A DNA stretch of 64,000 nucleotides from Mycolicibacter arupensis (GTDB lineage Bacteria; Actinomycetota; Actinomycetes; Mycobacteriales; Mycobacteriaceae): assembly GCF_002086515.1 (NCBI RefSeq), contig NZ_MVHH01000003.1, positions 117,497-181,496 of the forward strand, given 5' to 3'. Positions 26,290 to 34,559 of the stretch are shown here, piece after piece. The notes beneath the pieces were generated by a model. The model was given only the letters and a program-made list of their open reading frames with translations. It was not told the origin of the DNA and searched no databases. The translations under genes were made by a program, and so were the position numbers. How positions within the stretch are numbered: position 1 is the stretch's first letter; the number at the start of each line of letters is the position of its first letter.

Positions 26290-26570
26290 GGAGGCAGCGT
26301 ACGTCGAGACGGCACTTGAGCAAGCCGGTCCGTCCACAGGCCGCAAGGGCGGCCACGTCCGGGACAAGCTGCCGGCACTGAAGCTGCCCGCGGAGAGCCG
26401 GTCGACCCCCATAAAGGAGATGTCCCGGTGTTCCACGGCCACTTGCCGCCGCAGCGGCAGGACGTTGAACCGGACTGATTGCCATCTTCGACGAAGCCGG
26501 CTTCGCCATCGAAGGAATCCGGCCGCCTTTCCGGCGAGTGGGATGGCGCTGGCATTTTCCTTAGAGATAT
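26290..26570. other. Gap upstream of the small membrane peptide
   Basis: 281 bases between divergent genes. A short frame near 26480-26560 reads FDEAGFAIEGIRPPF, which looks like a remnant of a protein, but it has no start. Nothing intact. Confidence 0.4.
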
Positions 26571-26616
26571 GATGTGGTGTAGACCACGTTAGAAACTCTG
26601 ATGTGATGTAGACCAC
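26571..26616 (+). promoter_or_regulatory. Tandem palindromic operator (two 17-base repeats)
   Basis: GATGTGGTGTAGACCAC at 26571-26587 and GATGTGATGTAGACCAC at 26600-26616, 29 bases apart. Each contains an inverted repeat GTGGT-GTAG-ACCAC (the second has one mismatch). The TGGT-N4-ACCA core resembles operators of GntR/FadR- or TetR-type repressors. The second copy ends one base before the AGGAG of the small peptide, so a bound protein would block its expression. Confidence 0.6.
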
Positions 26617-26629
26617 AGGAGCCGATGCA

Positions 26630-26764
26630 ATGACCGCTTTCTTGACTGGCTTGGGCGTCACGGCAGCCACCGCGACCACAGCCGCCGGCATGATGGGTCA
26701 CGCCACCGTGGCGCTGTGCGTCGGTCTGGTGTCGGCGGCCTTCTTCGCCGGCCAAATCTGCTGA
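26630..26764 (+). CDS. Small membrane peptide
   Basis: 44 residues from ATG 26630, with AGGAG nine bases upstream. MTAFLTGLGVTAATATTAAG, then a hydrophobic GHATVALCVGLVSAAFFAG helix and a C-terminal QIC. One transmembrane segment. The strong ribosome binding site and the two operators directly upstream support it as a real gene. Could be a small regulatory membrane protein; no family known to me. Confidence 0.55.
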   Translation: MTAFLTGLGVTAATATTAAGMMGHATVALCVGLVSAAFFAGQIC

Positions 26765-26854
26765 ATTACCCCTGAGCGGCCTTAACCGAGCCGCCGAATC
26801 GCGCACCCGAGTGCCCCTACCGTGGCGCCGGGTGCCGGCAACTATCGTCGAGCG

Positions 26855-27331
26855 ATGACCCCCGAGGAGCGGCTGGCCGCGCTCGAACACATCGAGGCGA
26901 TCAAAGCCCTCAAGCACCGCTACTTCCGCGCCTGCGACGCCAAGGATCCCGCAACCTTTCGGGCCTGCTTCATCGCCCACGGCGCCGACATCAACTACGG
27001 CCCGTTGGGCGGTTTTGACGACGCCGACAAGATCGCCGCGGTGTTCACCCGGATCGCGCTGCACACCGTGGATGGCAGACCGGCGATCTTGGACATGCAC
27101 CACGGCATGCATCCCGACATCACCGTCACCGGCCCCGGCACGGCCACCGGCCGCTGGACGCTGAAGTTCCGTCAGCTCAACATGATCGAGCGCACCGAAC
27201 GCCTGCTCACCGGCGAGTACGACGACGGCTACCTGATCGAGGACGGGGCCTGGAAGATCGCCCGCAGCCACTTCCGCCAGCTCTGGGCGATCACCCGGCC
27301 CCTCGGCGACGACGCGATTGTGGAGGTTTAG
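26855..27331 (+). CDS. SnoaL-like (NTF2-fold) protein
   Basis: 158 residues from ATG 26855. EERLAALEHIEAIKALKHRY opens a cone-shaped NTF2/SnoaL fold; the HGMHPDITVTGPGTATGRW strand and the C-terminal KIARSHFRQLW fit the family. Members include polyketide cyclases, dehydratases and hydroxylation-linked enzymes acting on steroids or lipids. It ends 3 bases before an SDR gene, so the pair is likely an operon for oxidation/dehydration of a hydrophobic substrate. Confidence 0.85.
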   Translation: MTPEERLAALEHIEAIKALKHRYFRACDAKDPATFRACFIAHGADINYGPLGGFDDADKIAAVFTRIALHTVDGRPAILDMHHGMHPDITVTGPGTATGRWTLKFRQLNMIERTERLLTGEYDDGYLIEDGAWKIARSHFRQLWAITRPLGDDAIVEV

Positions 27332-27334
27332 GCC

Positions 27335-28171
27335 ATGAGTACGCCGATCGCCTTGGTCACCGGCGCCAGCCGCAGCGTCGGCAAGGGCGTCGCGCTGGCC
27401 CTGGGCTCACACGGCTGGACCGTCTACGTCACCGCCCGCGGTGCTGTCGGCGCCGACGGGCCACTGGATGAGACGGCCCGCGAGGTCACGCAGCGCGGTG
27501 GGCGCGGCATCGCCGTGCAGTGCGATCACCGCGACGACGCGCAGATCGCGACGCTGTTCTCCCGCATCGCAGGCGAACAGGGCGGCCGGCTGGATCTGCT
27601 GGTCAACAACGTGTGGGCCGCGCCCAAGGGCTTCGCCGGATTCACCGAGAAGTTCTGGCAACGCCCGCTCTCGGACTGGGACACCCTGATCGGGGTGGGC
27701 CTGCGCGCCCACTACGTGGCCTCGGTGCACGCCGCACAACTGATGGTCCCGCGCGGGGCGGGCCTTATTGCCAACATCTCCTCCTTCGGCGCCCGCGGGC
27801 ACCTGCACTCGGTGCTCTACGGCATGTCCAAAGCCGGGCTGGACAAGATGGCCGCCGACATGGCCGTGGAGCTCGCCGGAACCGGAGTGAGCGCGGTGTC
27901 GCTGTGGCCTGGCCTGGTGAAAAACGAAGTGATGCGGGGCTTCATGGATCGTGGCCTGGACAACTTCCAAGGCTTCCCGCTGGCCAACGCCGAAACGCCG
28001 GAGTTCATCGGCCGCGTCATCGCGGCCCTGGCGCAGGACCCCCACCTGGCCGCCCGCAACGGGCACACCCTGATCACCGCCGAGATCGCGCTGGACTACG
28101 GCATCACCGACCTGGACGGCAACCAGCCCGACTCGCACCGGAGCCTGTTCGGCGGCGGCCCGCTGTATTAG
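27335..28171 (+). CDS. Short-chain dehydrogenase/reductase
   Basis: 278 residues. Nucleotide-binding GASRSVGKG near residues 10-18, NNVWAAPKG in place of NNAG, catalytic Ser in NISSFGARG and YGMSK (YxxxK). A classic-type NAD(P)H-dependent SDR. Cotranscribed with the SnoaL-like gene. The 3' end overlaps the convergent DoxX gene by 4 bases. Confidence 0.9.
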   Translation: MSTPIALVTGASRSVGKGVALALGSHGWTVYVTARGAVGADGPLDETAREVTQRGGRGIAVQCDHRDDAQIATLFSRIAGEQGGRLDLLVNNVWAAPKGFAGFTEKFWQRPLSDWDTLIGVGLRAHYVASVHAAQLMVPRGAGLIANISSFGARGHLHSVLYGMSKAGLDKMAADMAVELAGTGVSAVSLWPGLVKNEVMRGFMDRGLDNFQGFPLANAETPEFIGRVIAALAQDPHLAARNGHTLITAEIALDYGITDLDGNQPDSHRSLFGGGPLY

Positions 28172-28554
28172 CCGTGGCGCCACACCCGCAGCGCCGCGGT
28201 GACCATCGGAATCTGCAACGGCAGACGAGCGATGGTCGCCGCCCGCAACCACGGCTTGTCCCAGAACAGCCGGACGCTGTTGAGATTGCCCGGGTACACC
28301 GCGACGAACAGCGCGGCCGCGGCCAGTGCAGCCCGCCGGCGGGTGCGGGGCACCAGCAGCAGCGCCCCGATCACCACCTCGGCGACCCCGGAGGCATAGG
28401 TGTAGAACCGGGCGCTGCCGGGCAGCTCGGCCGGAATGATGCTGTCGAACGGCTTGGGCCAGGCGAAATGGGCGGTCCCGACACCGAGCAGCATGCCGGC
28501 GAGCCAGCGAGCACGGGTGATCGCGGAGCGCTCTTGCGCTGTGGTGGTCGTCAC
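28168..28554 (-). CDS. DoxX-like membrane protein
   Basis: 128 residues with four hydrophobic helices: WLAGMLLGVGTAHF, TYASGVAEVVIGALLL, ALAAAALFVAVYPG and IPMVTAALRVW. The HFAWPKPFD and PGNLN signatures match the DoxX/DUF-like integral membrane family, often linked to redox or membrane stress functions. Convergent overlap with the SDR gene. Confidence 0.8.
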   Translation of the reverse strand: MTTTTAQERSAITRARWLAGMLLGVGTAHFAWPKPFDSIIPAELPGSARFYTYASGVAEVVIGALLLVPRTRRRAALAAAALFVAVYPGNLNSVRLFWDKPWLRAATIARLPLQIPMVTAALRVWRHG

Positions 28555-28577
28555 GGCCCCGAGTGTAGCCGCGGCGG

Positions 28578-29996
28578 CTACCAGTTACTGGGGACGTAAT
28601 CCTTGAGGAAGCACCCGTAAAGGTCCTCGCCGGCCTCCCCGCGCACGATCGGGTCATAGACCCGCGCGGCACCGTCGACCAGATCCAACGGGGCGTGGAA
28701 ACCCTCTTCCGCCAGGCGCAACTTGGTGGGGTGCGGGCGTTCGTCGGTGATCCAGCCGGTGTCCACCGCGGTCATCAAGATGCCATCGCTCTCCAGCATC
28801 TCGGCCGCACTGGTGCGGGTCAGCATGTTCAGGGCGGCCTTGGCCATGTTGGTGTGCGGATGGCCCGGGCCCTTGTATCGGCGGCTGAACTGGCCCTCCA
28901 TCGCCGAGACGTTGACGACGTACTTACGGCGGGCCGTCGCCGCCGCCATCGCCGGGCGCAGCCGGCTCACCAGGATGAACGGGGCGGTCTGATTGCACAG
29001 CTGCACCTCGAGCAACTCCAAGGCGTCGACCTCGTGCACCCGCTGGGTCCAGCTGTTCACCGAGGCGGTGTCGGGCAACAACCCGCCGGCGTCGATCGCG
29101 GTGCCGGCGGCGATCCGCTCGGGGGAGGCGCTGCGCGCGGTCAGGGCCAGCTCGGTCAGCGCGTGCGGCTCCTGGTGCGCGGCGAGGCTGCCTGCCAGCG
29201 CCGCGGGATGGGCGTCGCTGACGTGGTCGAAGGTGATGACGTCGACCAGTTCGTTGGCGGGGGTGCGTTCGGCCTGCACCAGGGCCGCATACGACCCAGG
29301 GGCGCGCCGCACCGTCTGCGCCGCGTTGTTGATCAGGATGTCCAACGGTCCCTGGGCGGCCACCGTGTCGGCCAGCGCCACCACCTGGGCCGGATCACGC
29401 AGGTCGATACCCACCACCTGCAGTCGGTGCAGCCAGTCGGCGCTGTCGGGCATCGCGGCGAAACGGCGCACCGCATCGTTGGGGAAACGGGTGGTGATGG
29501 TGGTGTGCGCACCGTCGCGCAGCAGGCGCAGCGCGATGTACATGCCGATCTTGGCGCGCCCGCCGGTGAGCAGGGCACGACGGCCGGTCAGGTCGGTGCG
29601 GGCATCACGCTTGGCCCGGCTCATCGTGGCGCAGTCCGGGCAGAGCTGGTGATAAAACGCGTCGACCTGCGTGTAGTGCGTCTTGCAGATGTAGCAGGCC
29701 CGCGAGCGCAGCAGCGTGCCCGCCGAGGCCCCGACGGCCGCAGACACCAGCGGGATGCCCTGCGTCTCGTCGTCGATGCGCCCCGGCGCACCGGTGGCGG
29801 TGGCGGCGATCACGGCCTTGTCGGCGGTGGCCACCGCATCGCGTTTGGCGCTGCGGCGGGCCTTCTTGACCGCTTTGAACATGCGTGCGGTGGCCCGTCG
29901 CACCGCCACGGCGTCGGGGTGCTCGGGCGGCAGTGCATCGATCTCGGCCAGCACCTGCAAGCAGGTGGCGAGCCTTTCGGAGTCGATCGCGGTCAC
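28578..29996 (-). CDS. SDR-family protein with N-terminal cysteine cluster
   Basis: 472 residues. The N-terminal ~90 are helical and basic. Then CYICKTHYTQ and QLCPDC give a CxxC...CxxC zinc site near 100-121. A Rossmann SDR domain follows (LTGGRAKIGMYIALRL, NNAAQTVRR, VSAMEG). The expected YxxxK reads TNMAK, so the catalytic Tyr appears replaced by Thr while Lys is kept. Such proteins may bind NAD(P) without classic redox activity. Transcribed away from prfC with a 71-base gap. Confidence 0.85.
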   Translation of the reverse strand: MTAIDSERLATCLQVLAEIDALPPEHPDAVAVRRATARMFKAVKKARRSAKRDAVATADKAVIAATATGAPGRIDDETQGIPLVSAAVGASAGTLLRSRACYICKTHYTQVDAFYHQLCPDCATMSRAKRDARTDLTGRRALLTGGRAKIGMYIALRLLRDGAHTTITTRFPNDAVRRFAAMPDSADWLHRLQVVGIDLRDPAQVVALADTVAAQGPLDILINNAAQTVRRAPGSYAALVQAERTPANELVDVITFDHVSDAHPAALAGSLAAHQEPHALTELALTARSASPERIAAGTAIDAGGLLPDTASVNSWTQRVHEVDALELLEVQLCNQTAPFILVSRLRPAMAAATARRKYVVNVSAMEGQFSRRYKGPGHPHTNMAKAALNMLTRTSAAEMLESDGILMTAVDTGWITDERPHPTKLRLAEEGFHAPLDLVDGAARVYDPIVRGEAGEDLYGCFLKDYVPSNW

Positions 29997-30067
29997 GTCT
30001 GGAAGGGTATCGGGCCTGGTGCCCGATTATTGAATTGCTCCAGATCGCCCATACACTCAGCGACGCA

Positions 30068-31708
30068 ATGACCGATAACGCCCTGGACTCGCCGGCGGTG
30101 GCTACCGCGCCGCACAGCGGCCGGATCTCCGCCGAGGCGGCCCGCCGCAGAACCTTCGCTGTCATCAGCCATCCCGACGCCGGCAAATCCACGTTGACCG
30201 AGGCGCTGGTGCTGCACGCCAGGGCCATCACCGAGGCCGGCGCGGTGCACGGCAAGTCCGGCCGACGGGCCACGGTGTCGGACTGGATGGAGATGGAGAA
30301 GGCCCGCGGCATCTCCATCACCTCCACCGCGCTGCAGTTCCCGTACCGCACGGCCAAGGGCCAGGACTGCGTCATCAACCTGCTCGACACCCCCGGTCAC
30401 GCCGACTTCTCCGAAGACACCTACCGGGTGCTGACCGCCGTCGACTCGGCGGTCATGCTCATCGACGCCGCCAAGGGTCTGGAACCGCAGACCCTCAAGC
30501 TCTTCCAGGTGTGCCGGCACCGGCGGATCCCGATCATCACCGTGATCAACAAGTGGGACCGCCCCGGCCGGCACGCGCTGGAGCTGATGGACGAGATCGC
30601 CGACCGGATCGGATTGCGCCCCACACCGCTGACCTGGCCGGTCGGCATCGCCGGAGAGTTCGACGGGGTGCTGGACCGCCGCTCGGGAAACTTCATCCGG
30701 TTCACCCGGACCGCCGGCGGGGCCACCGCCGCCCCCGAGGAGCACATCGCCGCAGCCGACGCCCACGCCGCGGCCGGGGCGGACTGGGACACCGCGGTCG
30801 AAGAGTGCGAGCTGCTGTCCGCCGATGGATCCGACTTCGACCGCGACGCGTTCCTGGACTGCTCGGCCACCCCGGTGCTGTTCACCTCGGCGGCGCTGAA
30901 CTTCGGGGTGAACCAGCTGCTCGATGTGCTCACCGAGCTGGCGCCGGCGCCCAACGGTGCGCTCGACGTCGACGGCGGCCGACGCGCCACCGACGCACCG
31001 TTCAGCGCGTTCGTGTTCAAGGTGCAGGCCGGCATGGACTCCGCCCACCGCGACCGGATCGCATTCGCGCGGGTGTATTCAGGCACCTTCGAACGCGGCG
31101 ACGTGCTCACCCACGCCGCGACCGGCAAGCCGTTCGTCACCAAGTACGCCCAGTCGGTGTTCGGCCAGCAGCGCTCCACGTTGGACACCGCCTGGCCCGG
31201 TGACGTGATCGGGCTGGCCAACGCCGCCGCCCTGCGCCCTGGCGACACACTGTATTGCGATGTGCCGGTGCAGTATCCGCCGATTCCGAGCTTCTCCCCG
31301 GAGCATTTCTCCGTGGCGCGCAACGTCGATCCCAGCAAGCACAAGCAGTTCCGCCGCGGCATCGAGCAGTTGGATCAGGAGGGCGTGGTGCAGGTGCTGG
31401 TCTCCGATCGCCGCGGCGAGCAGGCCCCGGTACTGGCCGCGGTCGGCCCCATGCAGTTCGAGGTGGCCGCCCACCGGATGGCCCGTGAGATGGGGGCGCC
31501 GATCACGCTGGAGCCGTTGCCCTATCAGGTCGCGCGGATCGTGGACGACGCTGACGTCGACTTCGTCAGCAAGCAGTCGCTGGCGGAGGTCATGACCCGC
31601 ACCGATGGCGTGCACCTGGTGTTGTTCTCCAACGCCTGGCGCCTGCAGGGTTTCCAGCGCGACAATCCCGACGTGCAGCTGCGGTCGCTGGTGGCCGCGG
31701 AGAGCTGA
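30068..31708 (+). CDS. prfC: Peptide chain release factor 3
   Basis: 546 residues from ATG 30068. GTPase motifs are ordered SHPDAGKST (G1), ISITST (G2), DTPGHADF (G3) and NKWD (G4). KHKQFRRGIEQLDQEGVVQV and LAAVGPMQFEVAAHRM are RF3-specific, separating it from EF-G. The GTPase recycles RF1/RF2 from the ribosome after termination. Length matches the family (~530). Confidence 0.96.
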   Translation: MTDNALDSPAVATAPHSGRISAEAARRRTFAVISHPDAGKSTLTEALVLHARAITEAGAVHGKSGRRATVSDWMEMEKARGISITSTALQFPYRTAKGQDCVINLLDTPGHADFSEDTYRVLTAVDSAVMLIDAAKGLEPQTLKLFQVCRHRRIPIITVINKWDRPGRHALELMDEIADRIGLRPTPLTWPVGIAGEFDGVLDRRSGNFIRFTRTAGGATAAPEEHIAAADAHAAAGADWDTAVEECELLSADGSDFDRDAFLDCSATPVLFTSAALNFGVNQLLDVLTELAPAPNGALDVDGGRRATDAPFSAFVFKVQAGMDSAHRDRIAFARVYSGTFERGDVLTHAATGKPFVTKYAQSVFGQQRSTLDTAWPGDVIGLANAAALRPGDTLYCDVPVQYPPIPSFSPEHFSVARNVDPSKHKQFRRGIEQLDQEGVVQVLVSDRRGEQAPVLAAVGPMQFEVAAHRMAREMGAPITLEPLPYQVARIVDDADVDFVSKQSLAEVMTRTDGVHLVLFSNAWRLQGFQRDNPDVQLRSLVAAES

Positions 31709-31723
31709 CGCGGGGGCGCCGGG

Positions 31724-32608
31724 TCAGCTCCGGAGGCGTACCAGCCGCGTCGTCGAGCTCTCATCGAGCTCCACGAGGTCCGAGTAGGATCGCAGGAAGT
31801 CACTGAAGGACTTGTAGCCCAACGCTTTTTCGCTGAAAGATGGATCCATTCGCTTCATCTGAGCCTTGACCGACGAGTTGTGCAGCCACTCGACGTCGTC
31901 CTTCTCCAAGCCGATCTGCAGCGCGCGGATGAGCAGGGCGGTGGCGGTGTCCTGCGGATCCGGCTGAACCTCTTCGGGCTCCTCTTTGGCCTGTCGCGAG
32001 CGCCGCTTCGGCTCGGCCTCGGTCTCGGCCTCCGGGGTGGCCGGCGCGGGTTTGAACACCGGTACGCCGGGCAGCGCGTCATAGCTCACGAAGTCATCGC
32101 AGGCGGCCGCCAGTGCGCGGCTGGTCGATCCGGCCACGCCGATCCCGACGACATAGCGGCCCAAGCGTTTACAGCGCTGCGCCAGCGGGATGTAGTCGGA
32201 GTCGCCGGCCACGATCACCACGTGGGTCAGGTCCGGCAGCCGGAACATGTCCTCGACCGCATCGACGGCCAGCCGGATGTCGGCACCGTTCTTGCCGTAG
32301 GCGGCGGCAGGGAACAGCTGCACCAGATCCACTGCGCGCCCTACCAGTTGCTGACGGTAACCGGTGTTGACCTCCGCCGACCAGTCGGCGTAAGCGCGGG
32401 TGAGCACCAGCGTCCCGAACGACGCCGCGAAATCGATGATCGCTCCGACGTCGACGGTGGCCCGGGACAGCCGGTCCGGGTTCTTGGACAGGCCCTTGGA
32501 CTTGTCCTTCTGAAATGAGCTCCGACCGTTGACCTGGTCATAGCGGGAGATCACGATGTTGTCGAAGTCGAGGTAGACCGCGACCCGGGTATTACCGGTT
32601 TCTGTCAT
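31724..32608 (-). CDS. NYN (PIN-like) RNase with C-terminal LOTUS/OST-HTH domain
   Basis: 294 residues from ATG 32608. The N-terminal NYN domain has AVYLDFDNI, an LTRAYADW strand and VVIVAGDSDYIPLA, carrying the acidic residues of PIN-like nucleases (LabA/DUF88 type). An acidic, charged linker (~200-228) joins a C-terminal winged-helix LOTUS domain (LLIRALQIGLEKDDVEWLH to RLVRLRS), which binds RNA in related proteins. Likely an RNA-targeting nuclease. Alone, convergent with prfC. Confidence 0.88.
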   Translation of the reverse strand: MTETGNTRVAVYLDFDNIVISRYDQVNGRSSFQKDKSKGLSKNPDRLSRATVDVGAIIDFAASFGTLVLTRAYADWSAEVNTGYRQQLVGRAVDLVQLFPAAAYGKNGADIRLAVDAVEDMFRLPDLTHVVIVAGDSDYIPLAQRCKRLGRYVVGIGVAGSTSRALAAACDDFVSYDALPGVPVFKPAPATPEAETEAEPKRRSRQAKEEPEEVQPDPQDTATALLIRALQIGLEKDDVEWLHNSSVKAQMKRMDPSFSEKALGYKSFSDFLRSYSDLVELDESSTTRLVRLRS

Positions 32609-32665
32609 CGGTCCAGTGTGGCGCACCACCAGCCTCATCCCTAATGGCCCGGAGGTTATGGGGGA

Positions 32666-32738
32666 AATGCCCACCTTTGAGCGACAACGGCGCTCGGGAC
32701 GCGGCGTGGGTACGAGTTGTCGCTCAGAGGCGGGCAAT
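32666..32738. repeat. Inverted-repeat element A (MITE/REP-like)
   Basis: A 23-base left arm (32666-32688, containing TTTGAGCGACAAC) pairs with a right arm (32716-32738, containing GTTGTCGCTCAGA) with three mismatches around a 27-base loop. The arms share TGCCC..CT.TGAGCGACAA with the element at 43581. No ORF inside. Confidence 0.65.
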
Positions 32739-32819
32739 TCTTCGCATGGGTCGGCCCGACGACACGCCGAATCGGCCCGGCGCCAGCGCGCTATCAGCCC
32801 GGAATCCAGCTCGGGGTCC

Positions 32820-34559
32820 TCACGCCTGCCGCAGGCGCAGCGCCAGCCCGGACGCCCGCACCACCCGGCGATCCAGCGCCGCGCGCACCGACGCCTCCGA
32901 CCCGATCACGCGCACCTTGGACTTCGCCCGGGTCACCGCCGTGTAGAACAGCTCCCGGGTCAACAGCCGCGACTCGACGGGCGGCATCAACACCGTCACC
33001 TCACCGGCCTGGCTGCCCTGGCTCTTGTGGATCGTCATCGCATACATGGTCTCCACCTCGGCCAGGCGGCTGGTGGCGAACTCCAGCGGCCCCGACGCCG
33101 TCGAGATCACCGCCCGCAGCCCCTCGTTGCGCACCACCACCGCCCCGGTATCGCCATTGCGCAGCCCGAGCCCGTAGTCGTTCACGGTCACCAGCAAGGG
33201 CCGCCCCGCATACCACTCGGTCCACATCGGATCACCGGTCTGCTCAGCCACCAGCCGACGGATCTGCTGGTTCCAGTGCCGCACTCCGTGCAGCCCCTCC
33301 CGGTGTGCACACAACAACCGGTGCTCGTCGAGTGCTGCTGCCGCCGCGGTGACATCGCCTAACAGGGCGGCCTGGCGCACGGCCAACGCGTGGGGCACCA
33401 CTACGGCCGCCAACCGATCGGCCACGTCCACCGCATGGTCGGTGTCGATCCATTCGACATGGTCGCCGCCGGCGGCCAGCAGTGCGATCGCCGTGTCGGC
33501 GTCGCCGTCGCGGATCGCCACCGCCAGCGCACCGATCGACTCGCCGAATCGGTGCGACGTCTGCAGCGTCGCCACCCGGGTGTCCGGCCGCCCCTCCAGG
33601 CCCTCCACCAGATCGGCCAACACCGCACCGGCTTCCACCGACGCCAGCTGGTCGGCGTCGCCCACCAGGATCAGCCGGGCATCGGGACGCATGGCCTCCA
33701 GCAGCCGGGCCATCAGCGTCAGCGACACCATCGACGTCTCATCGACGACGATCACATCATGGGGCAGCCGGTTGGCCCGATCGTGGCGGAACCGCACCGA
33801 GGTGTCCGGCCGCGAACCCAGCAGCGTGTGCAGCGTTGTCGCACCCAGGCCGGCGAGCCGTGCCCGATCCACCGGGTCCAGCTCGGCAACCTCCGCGGCG
33901 ACCGCCTCGGTCAGCCGGGCCGCGGCCTTACCGGTGGGTGCGGCCAACGCGATCCGCAGCCCGGGCATGCCCGAGCGTTCGGCGTGCTCGGCCAACAGTG
34001 CCAACAGCCGTGCCACCGTGGTCGTCTTGCCGGTCCCCGGGCCACCGGTGAGCACCGTCACCGGCTGCGACACCGCGATTTCGGCGGCCGCCCGCTGCTC
34101 ATCGAACCTGCCGGGTGGAAACAGTCGGTCAAAGGCAGGCAGCTGCGCCGGTGCCGTGCCGGGCGCCGACAAGGCCAGTAGATCCGTGCAGACCTGCTCC
34201 TCCTCGCGCCAATACCGGTCGAGGTAGAGCAGTCGACCGTCGTAGAGCCGCAGCACCTGGGCCTGCACCAGCCGGCTGGTCTGCACCGCCGCCAGCCAAG
34301 CCCCCGGCTCCGGCCAGGGCACCTCCACGGCGTCGGTGTCGGCGGCCACCGACGCCAGATCCAGGCACACCGACCCATGCCGCAGTGCGCGCACCGTCAG
34401 CGCCAGCGCCAAACCCACCGTCTCGTCGGTCTCACCGCCCAAGGCGGTGATGCGTTGGGCGGCATGCACATCGGCGGCATCGAGTACGCCGGCCTGATTG
34501 AAGTCCCGCAACAGTCCAGTGGCACCACAGGCAACCCGCCACTCCAGCAGTTCGCTCAT
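32820..34559 (-). CDS. recD: RecBCD exonuclease V alpha subunit
   Basis: 579 residues from ATG 34559, which overlaps the recB stop (ATGA). Walker A GGPGTGKTTT, then VDETSMVSL and the C-terminal AMTIHKSQGSQ and TRAKSKVRV motifs of superfamily-1B helicases. The faster 5'-3' motor of RecBCD, which processes double-strand ends. In mycobacteria RecBCD serves mainly single-strand annealing, while AdnAB does recombination (literature). The order recC-recB-recD is transcribed as one unit. Confidence 0.96.
   Translation of the reverse strand: MSELLEWRVACGATGLLRDFNQAGVLDAADVHAAQRITALGGETDETVGLALALTVRALRHGSVCLDLASVAADTDAVEVPWPEPGAWLAAVQTSRLVQAQVLRLYDGRLLYLDRYWREEEQVCTDLLALSAPGTAPAQLPAFDRLFPPGRFDEQRAAAEIAVSQPVTVLTGGPGTGKTTTVARLLALLAEHAERSGMPGLRIALAAPTGKAAARLTEAVAAEVAELDPVDRARLAGLGATTLHTLLGSRPDTSVRFRHDRANRLPHDVIVVDETSMVSLTLMARLLEAMRPDARLILVGDADQLASVEAGAVLADLVEGLEGRPDTRVATLQTSHRFGESIGALAVAIRDGDADTAIALLAAGGDHVEWIDTDHAVDVADRLAAVVVPHALAVRQAALLGDVTAAAAALDEHRLLCAHREGLHGVRHWNQQIRRLVAEQTGDPMWTEWYAGRPLLVTVNDYGLGLRNGDTGAVVVRNEGLRAVISTASGPLEFATSRLAEVETMYAMTIHKSQGSQAGEVTVLMPPVESRLLTRELFYTAVTRAKSKVRVIGSEASVRAALDRRVVRASGLALRLRQA

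Noticed and set aside
26290..26691. Longer upstream start for the coiled-coil protein
   Set aside because: It would cover the twin operators and the small peptide and has no domain-like sequence; ATG 26289 begins the coiled coil.
28695..30071. Plus-strand ORF opposite the zinc-cluster SDR
   Set aside because: Shadow of the SDR gene; the opposite frame carries all motifs.
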